In this document: piece after piece, positions 1-6,699 of the stretch
Numbering within the stretch: the first letter of the stretch is position 1
Layout of the letters: each line of letters begins with the position of its first letter
Source of the DNA: Acidobacteriaceae bacterium
GTDB taxonomy: Bacteria; Acidobacteriota; Terriglobia; Bryobacterales; Bryobacteraceae
Direction: 5' to 3'
Length of the DNA stretch: 9,415 nucleotides
Assembly (NCBI GenBank): GCA_019246575.1
Contig: JAFAQG010000453.1
Coordinates: 1-9,415 of the forward strand
The notes under the pieces: model-generated
What the model was told of the DNA's origin: nothing
Database searches by the model: none
The model's input: only the letters and a program-made list of their open reading frames with translations
Made by a program: the position numbers and the translations under genes

Positions 1-234
1 GTGCTCCTGGTTCTCTGGCTTCTGACACGCATGGCGTTGATGAGTTGGGCGGATCTGAGCTTCGCATTGCCCATGATGGCCATCGGATATGTCGTCGCCG
101 CGCTGCTCGGAAAATTCGTTCTCGACGAAAATGTCGGCACTCCACGATGGTGCGGTATCGTGTTGATCTTCGCGGGCAGCTCTATGGTAGGAACGACGGC
201 ACACCGGACGTCGAGGAAGGGGCCGCCGGCATGA
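1..234 (+). CDS. SMR/EamA-type half-transporter, C-terminal part (cut by left edge)
   Basis: The visible 77 residues are the end of a small drug/metabolite-transporter superfamily membrane protein. Two hydrophobic segments are clear: about residues 20-42 (SFALPMMAIGYVVAALL) and 51-66 (CGIVLIFAGSSMVG). They are separated by the short acidic-basic loop LDENVGTPRW, the position where EamA/SMR proteins usually have 'GE..s..rw.G'. Such half-size proteins are normally 105-125 residues, so the first helices lie upstream. The GTG at base 1 is probably internal, because the frame is open to the edge. The stop (TGA) overlaps the start of the next gene as ATGA, which implies translational coupling and equal expression with the paralogous next gene. 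Small half-transporters in such pairs typically work as heterodimers in the inner membrane. The substrate is not visible from sequence, but the glycosyltransferase two genes on suggests a lipid or glycolipid (inference). Confidence 0.75.
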   Translation: MLLVLWLLTRMALMSWADLSFALPMMAIGYVVAALLGKFVLDENVGTPRWCGIVLIFAGSSMVGTTAHRTSRKGPPA

Positions 235-590
235 AATGGGTTCTGCTGGCGACCATCGTCATCTGCACTGTTGTCGCCGACCTCCTGCAGAGTCACGAGA
301 TGAAGCGTAGCGGCGCACAGAAGGTCAGCGCCCGCGGGCTCGGCCGGTTATTGAAGACGATCGGCAGCCGTAGGTTCCTAGCTTTATCGATCCTCTGCAT
401 GGCCGCTTCGTTCTTCACGTTTATGAAGCTGATCCAGAACGAGCCGCTCAGTTTCGCAGTTCCGGCCTCCGCCGCAACATTCGTTTTCGAAACCATTCTC
501 GCGAAGTTTGTCCTGCACGAGGCGGTTGGAAAGCGCCGCGCAGCCGGTGCATTGCTTGTGCTCGGCGGAGTGATTCTGCTGTCGCGTTGA
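231..590 (+). CDS. SMR/EamA-type half-transporter, complete (ArnE/ArnF-like arrangement)
   Basis: A complete 119-residue inner membrane protein with four hydrophobic segments, near residues 2-19, 48-66, 74-94 and 103-118. This is the size and topology of SMR or ArnE/ArnF-type subunits, about half an EamA transporter. The end (ETILAKFVLHEAVGKRRAAG, then a final hydrophobic helix) matches the corresponding stretch of the upstream protein (GKFVLDENVGTPRWCG), so the two are paralogues. The ATG at 231 sits in an ATGA overlap with the upstream stop and has an AGGAAGG ribosome-binding site at about 214-220. The helix-1 glutamate typical of SMR drug exporters is not evident; D19 and E24 in the segment VVADLLQSHE are the nearest acidic residues. 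That argues against a classical cation-drug antiporter. The tight link to the following glycosyltransferase suggests flipping or export of a glycosylated lipid (inference). A polyamine or drug SMR pair is the alternative. Confidence 0.85.
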   Translation: MKWVLLATIVICTVVADLLQSHEMKRSGAQKVSARGLGRLLKTIGSRRFLALSILCMAASFFTFMKLIQNEPLSFAVPASAATFVFETILAKFVLHEAVGKRRAAGALLVLGGVILLSR

Positions 591-596
591 GCCTCA

Positions 597-1730
597 GTGC
601 GCCGGCTCTGGTTACTGTTTGTTCCGGCAGCGGCGTATCAATGTCTCGCCATCATCGCCGCCATGCGCCAGCGCCGTAAACAGGGCCACCGCAGCAGGCC
701 GAGGCAGTTTTTTCAGCCCGGTATCTCCGTTTTGAAGCCCGTCCACGGCCTAGACCCGAACACGCGTGCCGCTTTTATCTCGCAGGTTCGACAAAACTAT
801 CCCGCATTCGAAATCCTGTTCGGTGTTACCAGTGAGCATGACGGGGCCATTGCGGAAATCGAGCGGCTTAAATCGGCATACCCGGACGCCGCCATCCGTC
901 TTGCTGTTGCGAAAGTCACGGCCGCAAATCCGAAAGTCGGTGTTCTCATTGAGTTGTCGCGGCATGCCCGCTACCCAATCTGGGTGGTCAATGATGGCGA
1001 TATCAAAGTCACGGATACCTACCTCGCCGAGATTGTCACGCCGCTCGCTGACTTAGACGTCGGGCTCGTAACGTGCGCTTACCGTGCGTCTGCGCATTCG
1101 GCGGCTACGGCATGGGAAGCGCTTGGAATTGCGACCGACTTTATGCCCAGCGCGCTCGTGGCGCAGCTTCTGGGTGTTCGCGATTTCGGCTTTGGCTCGA
1201 CACTCGCGTTTCGCGCAGAAGATCTCGAAGCAGCCGGTGGTTTCGCCGCAGTCGCAGAGTATCTGGCCGACGACTACCAGCTTGCGAGACACCTCACCGC
1301 TACCGGCAAACGCGCCGTGCTCTCGACCTATGTCGTCGAGACCTCTCTCGGAGAAGGAACGTGGCGCGGCGTCTGGAATCACCAGCTGCGTTGGGCGCGC
1401 ACGATTCGAGTATCGAAGGCAGGCTATGCCGGTTTGCCCTTCGCGCATGCGGGGCTCTGGGCTGTTTTAGCCATACTCGTAGGAGCTAGAATTCCGGCGG
1501 CAGCCCTGGTTGTTTTGCGAGTCACTTCCGCGTTCGCAACGGGCTGGCTCGTGCTGCGCAGTTCCGTCGCTAAACGGTTCGCCTGGCTCGCGCCTGTCTG
1601 GGACTTGTACGCGTTTGCGATTTGGCTCACCTCGTATGCGGGGAACCGCGTGCAATGGCGCGACCGGCTGATTAGCATCGATCGCGACGGCTGTATCGTC
1701 GCATCAGACGCTTCAGATTCCTCGTGTTAG
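597..1730 (+). CDS. hpnI: GT21-family glycosyltransferase, HpnI-like (hopanoid side-chain GlcNAc transfer)
   Basis: A 377-residue membrane-associated glycosyltransferase of the ceramide-glucosyltransferase (GT21) type. An N-terminal hydrophobic segment (about 4-22) is followed by the catalytic domain. Motifs in order: ISVLKPVHGLDP at 43-54 (start of the nucleotide-sugar fold), the acidic metal/UDP site VNDGDI at 131-136, the presumed catalytic-base region ADDYQLARHL at 224-233, and the (Q/R)xxRW motif QLRWART at 263-269. Two or three C-terminal membrane helices (about 283-345) precede the tail NRVQWRDRLI, which resembles HpnI ends. In known hopanoid pathways HpnI adds N-acetylglucosamine to bacteriohopanetetrol, and HpnK and HpnJ act afterwards. 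No other hpn gene lies in the window, so the lipid acceptor is inferred; another GT21 lipid acceptor remains possible. The GTG start has no good ribosome-binding site but lies only 6 bases after the upstream stop, so reinitiation is likely. ATG at 663 is an alternative start but would lose the first helix. Confidence 0.8.
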   Translation: MRRLWLLFVPAAAYQCLAIIAAMRQRRKQGHRSRPRQFFQPGISVLKPVHGLDPNTRAAFISQVRQNYPAFEILFGVTSEHDGAIAEIERLKSAYPDAAIRLAVAKVTAANPKVGVLIELSRHARYPIWVVNDGDIKVTDTYLAEIVTPLADLDVGLVTCAYRASAHSAATAWEALGIATDFMPSALVAQLLGVRDFGFGSTLAFRAEDLEAAGGFAAVAEYLADDYQLARHLTATGKRAVLSTYVVETSLGEGTWRGVWNHQLRWARTIRVSKAGYAGLPFAHAGLWAVLAILVGARIPAAALVVLRVTSAFATGWLVLRSSVAKRFAWLAPVWDLYAFAIWLTSYAGNRVQWRDRLISIDRDGCIVASDASDSSC

Positions 1731-1823
1731 CCTAAAATGTCAATTCTTTCCAGCTCAGTCACGGGTCGCGGCCTCTCGTTCGCGCGCCGCTCTGATCAGC
1801 ATTCATAGGAGTCCAAAACAGGG

Positions 1824-2351
1824 ATGTATTCGAGATTTCGGAGCTTCGCGCTCATGGCTGTAGCTATGATCGGTTCCGCCGCGTTCACGCATGCCCAGGC
1901 AATTGCACCAGCTAAAGTGGCCATTATCAACGCGCAAAAAGCCGTTGCCGATACGCAGGACATCAAAAAGGCGCAAGCGGCTTTAGAGACCAAGTACCGG
2001 CCGCGGACCCAGGAGCTGCAAAACCTTCAGACCGACCTCGACAAGCTTCAGCAGCAACTGAACGCGGCCGGGCTCAGTCCCGAACGGGAGGCACAGCTTC
2101 GTGGGGAGGCCGCACAGAAGCAGAAACAGGCGCAGCGCCTCAATGAAGACTTGAACGGCGACGTAAACGTTGAAAGGCAGGATATTCTTGGCCGCGCCGG
2201 ACGTCAAATGACTGAGGTGGTGCGAAAGCTGGCCGAGCAGCGTGGTATTGACGTGGTGATCGACATCACGAACACGATATATTTCAAGCCTGTGCTCGAT
2301 ATCACAGCCGACGCAACTGCCGCATACGACAAGGCATATCCGGCAAAGTAG
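1824..2351 (+). CDS. OmpH/Skp-family periplasmic protein
   Basis: A 175-residue secreted protein with the OmpH/Skp architecture. Residues 1-24 form a Sec signal peptide (basic MYSRFR, hydrophobic core, likely cleavage THA|QA after A24). Then comes the short strand KVAIINAQKAV (31-41) typical of the family, and a long Gln/Lys/Glu-rich coiled coil (about 45-125, including QNLQTDLDKLQQQLN). A C-terminal strand pair closes the body domain (RGIDVVIDITNTIYFKPVLDIT, 140-161), and the end AAYDKAYPAK is typical of OmpH-like proteins. Family members are trimeric, tentacle-like chaperones that carry unfolded outer-membrane proteins across the periplasm; that role here is inferred. It is not next to bamA or lpxD as in Proteobacteria, so it may be an extra paralogue. 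The ATG at 1824 has AGGAG at 1807-1811, 12 bases away, a rather long spacing. The 93-base gap upstream suggests its own promoter, but I could not identify convincing -35/-10 boxes. Confidence 0.88.
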   Translation: MYSRFRSFALMAVAMIGSAAFTHAQAIAPAKVAIINAQKAVADTQDIKKAQAALETKYRPRTQELQNLQTDLDKLQQQLNAAGLSPEREAQLRGEAAQKQKQAQRLNEDLNGDVNVERQDILGRAGRQMTEVVRKLAEQRGIDVVIDITNTIYFKPVLDITADATAAYDKAYPAK

Positions 2352-2354
2352 ATC

Positions 2355-2378
2355 ACCCGCTGTTTGATTTGCGCGGGT
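2355..2378 (+). other. Short inverted repeat after the OmpH-like gene
   Basis: ACCCGC at 2355-2360 and its exact complement GCGGGT at 2373-2378 could form a 6-base-pair, GC-rich hairpin with a 12-base loop. It starts four bases after the stop of the OmpH-like gene. There is no T-run after it, so it is at best an attenuator, an RNA 3'-end stabiliser or chance. The next gene starts only 22 bases further on. Confidence 0.25.
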
Positions 2379-2400
2379 ATGTGCCTATGGAGGAGATCTT

Positions 2401-2910
2401 ATGGGCAGCTATCTGCAACAGTACGGGATTGAGGAACAACGTCACGGCAGGTTCATTAAGCGGGTCGTCACTGCCGTGATCGCTGTAATCGTAATTGCGA
2501 TCGCCGCGTACCTGTTGTTCCACAACTATCCCGAAAAGCAGATCGTCAGGCACTTTCTAGGCGAGATCAACTCCCATAACTATCAGGCGGCGTATAACGA
2601 CTGGGGTTGCACGGCACAGCACCCGTGCCCGAACTACGATTTCAAACGCTTCATGGAGGATTGGGGGCAGTTAAAGAACGCCTCAGCGCGGTGGACGATC
2701 GCCTCTGTTGACGGCTGCAGATCGTTTGTGACGGTCAACGTGCAGGCGACGGGCGCCGAGCTTCAGTCGTTGGCGGTTCAGCGCAGCGACCATTCACTCG
2801 GATTCGCACCCGCTCCGGAATGCCAGGAGCGAAAATGGCGCTGGGGCCAGTTCTTCCATCGCATTTTTCATGGCGGGGAAGCTCCGTCTGCGGCAGGCTC
2901 AAGCCGTTGA
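2401..2910 (+). CDS. Small single-pass membrane protein, function unknown
   Basis: I do not recognise this 169-residue protein. It has a basic cytoplasmic head (about 1-21, ending GRFIKR), one strong transmembrane helix at 22-40 (VVTAVIAVIVIAIAAYLLF) and a soluble extracytoplasmic domain. That domain begins YPEKQIVRHFLGEINSHNYQAAYNDW (43-68), a pattern resembling the first helices of NTF2-like/DUF4878-type domains ('...v..Fl..l...dyq.AY..'). The fold assignment is inference. Four cysteines (C70, C76, C106, C141) lie outside the membrane, the first two in GCTAQHPCPNYDF, so two disulfides or a metal site are possible. The C-terminal region is Trp/Phe/His-rich (KWRWGQFFHRIFHGG, 145-159). The start is firm: GGAGGAG at 2389-2395 lies 5 bases before ATG. 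It sits 49 bases after the OmpH-like gene on the same strand and is probably co-transcribed with it. Confidence 0.75.
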   Translation: MGSYLQQYGIEEQRHGRFIKRVVTAVIAVIVIAIAAYLLFHNYPEKQIVRHFLGEINSHNYQAAYNDWGCTAQHPCPNYDFKRFMEDWGQLKNASARWTIASVDGCRSFVTVNVQATGAELQSLAVQRSDHSLGFAPAPECQERKWRWGQFFHRIFHGGEAPSAAGSSR

Positions 2911-3015
2911 AGTATAAATGCGCCGAGTTGCTAAGCCTGTTTGTGCAATTCGTTTCAGAACTTCGCGGCCGACATCGCCGCTGGCACGGGTAATCAGAAT
3001 CGTGATTTTCTCGTC
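2911..3015. other. Convergent intergenic region, no clear terminator
   Basis: This 105-base stretch separates the end of the plus-strand arm from the end of the minus-strand arm. Both flanking genes should terminate here. I see only a weak AT-rich inverted repeat, AATCA at 2992-2996 with TGATT at 3003-3007, followed on the plus strand by TTCTCG. This is not a convincing intrinsic terminator. Short frames crossing the region do not look like genes. Confidence 0.5.
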
Positions 3016-3423
3016 TTACTCCGTTGTGGTCCAGGACGTTCCTTCCGCAGGTGAGGTCACTGTGGCCCATCGCTCGGCGATTTTATCTCCCTTGAAACGC
3101 CACAGTACAAATCCATGAAATTGCATCTTTTTACCCGATCCGGGATCAGTCCAACGCCAGATGTTGCGGCACACGACCTTGTCCCCTTCGGCAATCATGT
3201 CTTCGATCGTAAGCTGCAGATCGGGCATAGCGTTATACATGCCAAGCATCATTCGCTCGTCGCCTTCCACGCCCGTTGGCCTGCCGCCGGGTCCGTCATG
3301 ATCATAGAAATCCGGCGTCATGTTTTTATGGATTACCGCAGCATTTCGCTGGTTTACGAAATCCTCGAAGTGCTCCCTGACGAGCTGCTTCATCCGGTCC
3401 AAGCTCAGCGTGGTCACGAACAA
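3016..3423 (-). CDS. SnoaL-like / ester-cyclase-family protein
   Basis: A protein of about 135 residues with the compact cone-shaped SnoaL/NTF2-like fold pattern. A first helix carries FEDFVNQRNAAVIHKNMTPDFYDHD (19-43). It is followed by GGRPTGVEGDERMMLGMYNAMPDLQLTIEDMIAEGDKVVCRNIWRWTD (46-93), and the family ending FHGFVLWRFKGDKIAERWATVT (102-123). The segments 'MPDLQLTIEDMIAEGDKVV' and 'F..GD.IAERW' are the usual signature of ester-cyclase-annotated proteins. Many members have no known substrate, so no reaction is claimed. Candidate polar pocket residues are H42, D43, D68 and H103. No ATG fits the 5' end. TTG at 3423 has GGGGAG (3432-3427) only 3 bases away, while GTG at 3417 has it at a better 9 bases, so the true start may be the GTG (133 residues). 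It lies 130 bases downstream of the pump operon on the same strand and could be a read-through or separate unit. Confidence 0.8.
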   Translation of the reverse strand: MFVTTLSLDRMKQLVREHFEDFVNQRNAAVIHKNMTPDFYDHDGPGGRPTGVEGDERMMLGMYNAMPDLQLTIEDMIAEGDKVVCRNIWRWTDPGSGKKMQFHGFVLWRFKGDKIAERWATVTSPAEGTSWTTTE

Positions 3424-3503
3424 ATGCTCCCCAATTTAGAATCGCGATACATACGACGCGGGTCAAACGAGACCAGCGCGATGCGTTCATCTCCAGAGGC
3501 TTA

Positions 3504-3524
3504 CAGCCGACACAAAAGCGGCTG
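3504..3524 (-). terminator. Candidate hairpin downstream of the RND pump gene
   Basis: CAGCCG (3504-3509) and CGGCTG (3519-3524) are perfect complements around a 9-base loop. They lie 29 bases past the stop of the pump gene on the minus strand. A T-tract does not follow (TAAGCCTCT on the minus strand), so this is not a standard intrinsic terminator. It may stabilise the mRNA end, attenuate read-through into the ester-cyclase gene, or be chance. Confidence 0.3.
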
Positions 3525-3553
3525 CGCGCTCGTCCCTGCCAGCTAATTTAATA

Positions 3554-6500
3554 TCAAACCGGCTCCGCGAAATCCGGCTCGTAAGCCGGCAACACATCGT
3601 CGTCTCCCGCAATCCACGCGTATATCGTAGGCAGCACGTAAATACTAAGTAACAACGTGGCGCTCAAGCCGCCGACAATGACGATGGCAAACGGCCGCTG
3701 CGAATCGGACCCAATGCCGCGCGACACAGCAGCAGGTAAAAGCCCCAGCGTTGCCACGAGCATCGTCATCATGATGGGGCGCAATCGCAATACCGCGCCT
3801 TCGACGGCGGAATCCTCGATCGAATGTCCGCGCGCTCTCATCTGGTTGATGTACTCGATCATGATGACTCCGGTCTGGACCGAGACACCAAAAAGCGCTA
3901 GCATGCCGATGCCGGAGGAAACGCTGAAATGCGTGCCCGTGAAATAGAGTGCGAATAGTCCGCCAATGGGCGCGAGCAGCACGGTCACCATTACGAGCGA
4001 AGCCCACTTGAATGAGTTAAACATTGAATACAGCAGAATGAAAATCACCAGAATGGTGATCGGTACGATGAAGGCCAGGCGTTTGTTTGCGCGCTGCTCG
4101 CTTGCATATTCGCCTGCCCAGTAAATCTTGTACCCGGGAGGCAATTTCACCTGTTGGTTGACGTCCAGGATCGCTTCTTCCACAGTGCTTCCCAGGTCCC
4201 GCCCGCGGACGCTGTACTTCAGCGCAACATAGCGCGAATTCGATTCGCGGTAGATCTCCGACGCCCCATCGAGAAGCTGCACTTTGCACAGCTGCGCTAA
4301 AGAAACCCGTTCGCCGGTGGGGCTCAGAATACGAATGTTCTCGATCGCATCTTTCGTCTCCCGATATGGCGAAAGATAACGCGCAACGAGATCATAGACG
4401 CGCTCGCCGCGCAGTACCTCGCTGACAGTCTTTCCCCCGACCGCGGTTTCAATCGCGTCTTGAACATCCGAAACATTCAATTGATAGCGCGCAACCTTGG
4501 TGCGATCGACTTCAAAACTGAGATTCGGCTGTCCCAGAACCCGAAATAAACCTAAATCCTGAATGCCGCGAATCTTGCTCATAATATTCACGATCTGACT
4601 GCCTTTGTCCTCAAGAATTTTGAGATCCGGCCCGAAGACTTTCACGGCCAGCTCGCCTTTGACTCCGCTGACCGCCTCCTCCACGTTGTCCGATATCGGC
4701 TGCGAGAAGTTCCACAAAACTCCCGGAAATTTTTCCAGTTCGCGGTCCATGGCGCGAATGAGCTCCTCTTTATCCTCGTTAAACACCGGCCGCCACTGCT
4801 TTTTCGGCTTCAAGTCAACGAAGTACTCCGTATTGAAGAACCCCGTCGTATCCGTCCCGTCATCGGGCCGTCCCACTTGCGTGACCACCTGAGTCACTTC
4901 GGGGAAGGACGCGAACACCAGGCGGGCTCGTCGCATCAACTCCGCGCCTTCGCTTGGGCCTGTGCTGGGGGCGAGGGTACCGCGCCCCCAGATTGCGCCT
5001 TCATCGAGATGCGGCAAGAACTCCGAGCCGATCGCGCCTGCGACAAACAAGCCCACCGCAACGGCAAGCAATGCCGCGGCAGGTATCAGAACAACCGCTC
5101 GCAACCGTATCGCCCGCCGTAGCGTCCGCCGGTAATTGCGAATCAGAAACTCGAGTACCGGGTTGTGCCATTCTCTGATGTGCGTACGGAAAAGTACGCT
5201 CGAAAGCACAGGCGCGACCAGGATTGAGAAGAGTAGCGCACCCAGAAGCGCGAATGCGACGGTGAGCGCCATGGGGCGGAATAGGCGGCCTTCGACTGCT
5301 TGCAACGTGAAGATGGGAAGGTAGGCGGTAATGATGATCGCGATGGCATAGAACACCGGACGCTGTACCTCGTGGGCAGCCTCGCGGATTCGATCGAGCA
5401 GTGTCCTTTCCTCTACGTGCTGCCGCCCCATCTGCCGGACGATGTTCTCGACCATGACCACTGCGCCGTCCACGACCATGCCGAAATCGAGTGCTCCGAG
5501 CGAGAGCAGATTAGCCGGAACTTTCGCCAGATCGAGACAGATTGCGGCGAATAACAATGCAAACGGAATCGTGAGCGCAACAATCAACGCGCCGCGCACG
5601 TTTCCGAGAAACAGAAAAAGTATGATCGCAACGAGAATGATGCCTTCCGTGAGATTGTGCAATACCGTGTGCGTCGTGTAATGCACCAGGTCGCTGCGAT
5701 CAAGGAAAGGAACAACTTTCACGCCGGCGGGCAGAAAGCCTCCATTCAATTCGTCTGTTTTGGCATGTATACCCTTGAGCGTCGAATCCGATTCCGCTCC
5801 CTTCCGCAGCAATACGATTCCTTCGACAGTGTCCGGATTGTCGACAATCTCACCATCGGCGCGGTGAATCGCCTTGCCAATCTGTCCAAGGCGGATTTTA
5901 GGTCCCTGCTCGATAACCGCGACGTCCTGCACCCTGATCGGCGTGCCGTGCTGAGTGGTCAAAACGATATCGCCTATATCGCGCGTCGTGTTCACCAGGC
6001 CGACTTCGCGGATATTGATTTGCTGCCGCCCCATTTGTATGAAACTGCCACCCGAGTTGTTGTTGTTGTTCGCGAGCTGCTGCTCTACCTGCGCAAGGCT
6101 GAGGCCGTAATCGACCAGCTTGTTCGGATCGATGCGCACCTGGTACTCGCGCGTAGGGCCTCCAAAACTGGTCACATCAACAACGTTTGGAACGGATTTG
6201 TACTGCTTCTCGAGTACCCAGTCCTCGATCGATTTGAGCTCCATCAGATCGTATTGAGGATTTCTGCTCGTCAGCGTGTACCAGTAGATCTGGCCGACAG
6301 GACTGTAATCGGTTCCGATTTGAGGCTGCAGTCCGCTCGGCAGCGTCGCCTGTGACAGCCGCTCCAGAGCTTTTTCGCGATTCCAATCGTTCTGAGATTC
6401 GTCATCGAAGATCAGCATCACGCTCGAGAGGCCGAACAATGACGTGGACCGCAGATGTTCCAGGTGCGGGATGCCGTTCATCACGGTCTCGATCGGTATC

Positions 6501-6697
6501 GTTACCTGCTGCTCCACCTCCTCGGCTGCGCGGCCGGGCCATTGCGTGATGATTTGAACGTAATTGTTTGCGACATCCGGGTAGGCTTCGATCGGCAGGT
6601 TATGGAAAGCGATCGCGCCCCACACCAGCAGCATCATCGCGATTGCCAGAATTAGAAGCCTGCTTCGCAGCGCGAAATCAACAAGCGCGCGAATCAT
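3554..6697 (-). CDS. CzcA/CusA-type heavy-metal-efflux RND pump
   Basis: A 1047-residue inner membrane proton-driven pump, the usual HME-RND length. The N-terminal helix (MIRALVDFALRSRLLILAIAMMLLVWGAIAF) is followed by porter-domain sequence starting LPIEAYPDVANNYVQIITQWPG, typical of CzcA/CusA proteins. The helix-2 to helix-6 block spans about 350-500. Helix 4 carries GALDFGMVVDGAVVMVEN (401-418) with D404, D410 and E417, equivalent to the proton-relay acids of CzcA. The second half repeats the plan (about 875-1030). By hand alignment with CusA as I recall it, the three Cu/Ag-transfer methionines (573, 623, 672) correspond to R572, N622 and E674, so Cu(I)/Ag(I) export is unlikely; Co, Zn, Cd, Ni or another substrate is open. 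The ATG at 6697 was chosen over an in-frame upstream start at 6856 because it follows GGAG at 6709-6706, directly precedes the conserved MIRALVDFAL and lies 2 bases after the adaptor stop. Confidence 0.93.
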   Translation of the reverse strand: MIRALVDFALRSRLLILAIAMMLLVWGAIAFHNLPIEAYPDVANNYVQIITQWPGRAAEEVEQQVTIPIETVMNGIPHLEHLRSTSLFGLSSVMLIFDDESQNDWNREKALERLSQATLPSGLQPQIGTDYSPVGQIYWYTLTSRNPQYDLMELKSIEDWVLEKQYKSVPNVVDVTSFGGPTREYQVRIDPNKLVDYGLSLAQVEQQLANNNNNSGGSFIQMGRQQINIREVGLVNTTRDIGDIVLTTQHGTPIRVQDVAVIEQGPKIRLGQIGKAIHRADGEIVDNPDTVEGIVLLRKGAESDSTLKGIHAKTDELNGGFLPAGVKVVPFLDRSDLVHYTTHTVLHNLTEGIILVAIILFLFLGNVRGALIVALTIPFALLFAAICLDLAKVPANLLSLGALDFGMVVDGAVVMVENIVRQMGRQHVEERTLLDRIREAAHEVQRPVFYAIAIIITAYLPIFTLQAVEGRLFRPMALTVAFALLGALLFSILVAPVLSSVLFRTHIREWHNPVLEFLIRNYRRTLRRAIRLRAVVLIPAAALLAVAVGLFVAGAIGSEFLPHLDEGAIWGRGTLAPSTGPSEGAELMRRARLVFASFPEVTQVVTQVGRPDDGTDTTGFFNTEYFVDLKPKKQWRPVFNEDKEELIRAMDRELEKFPGVLWNFSQPISDNVEEAVSGVKGELAVKVFGPDLKILEDKGSQIVNIMSKIRGIQDLGLFRVLGQPNLSFEVDRTKVARYQLNVSDVQDAIETAVGGKTVSEVLRGERVYDLVARYLSPYRETKDAIENIRILSPTGERVSLAQLCKVQLLDGASEIYRESNSRYVALKYSVRGRDLGSTVEEAILDVNQQVKLPPGYKIYWAGEYASEQRANKRLAFIVPITILVIFILLYSMFNSFKWASLVMVTVLLAPIGGLFALYFTGTHFSVSSGIGMLALFGVSVQTGVIMIEYINQMRARGHSIEDSAVEGAVLRLRPIMMTMLVATLGLLPAAVSRGIGSDSQRPFAIVIVGGLSATLLLSIYVLPTIYAWIAGDDDVLPAYEPDFAEPV

Positions 6698-6699
6698 GT

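Noticed and set aside
1715..1744. TTGACA on the minus strand (1744-1739), a perfect -35 box
   Set aside because: At 17 bases spacing the -10 position reads GAATCT, only two matches to TATAAT. Transcription would run antisense into the glycosyltransferase gene with no gene to serve.
2735..3118. Short frames on both strands across the convergent junction (2735-3070 minus, 2918-3118 plus)
   Set aside because: They overlap better supported genes at both ends. Their translations are Arg/Pro-rich and without recognisable motifs, and codon use is unlike the neighbours.
3435..3466. Possible promoter for the ester-cyclase-like gene (TTGACC at 3466-3461, TCTAAA at 3440-3435)
   Set aside because: The spacer is 20 bases, and the implied transcription start would fall inside the ribosome-binding site GGGGAG.
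3115..3546. 143-codon plus-strand frame opposite the ester-cyclase-like gene
   Set aside because: The minus-strand product has a clear SnoaL-like signature, while this frame has none.
6056..6072. GTT triplet repeat in the pump gene (run of five Asn, N210-N214)
   Set aside because: It looks like a phase-variation tract, but triplet changes keep the frame, and an Asn-rich loop at this point is usual in CzcA-type proteins.
5657..6355. Open frame of 232 codons on the plus strand, opposite the pump gene
   Set aside because: It is fully antisense to strongly conserved RND sequence. Its translation shows no domain, membrane or signal pattern, and long opposite frames are common in GC-rich genes.
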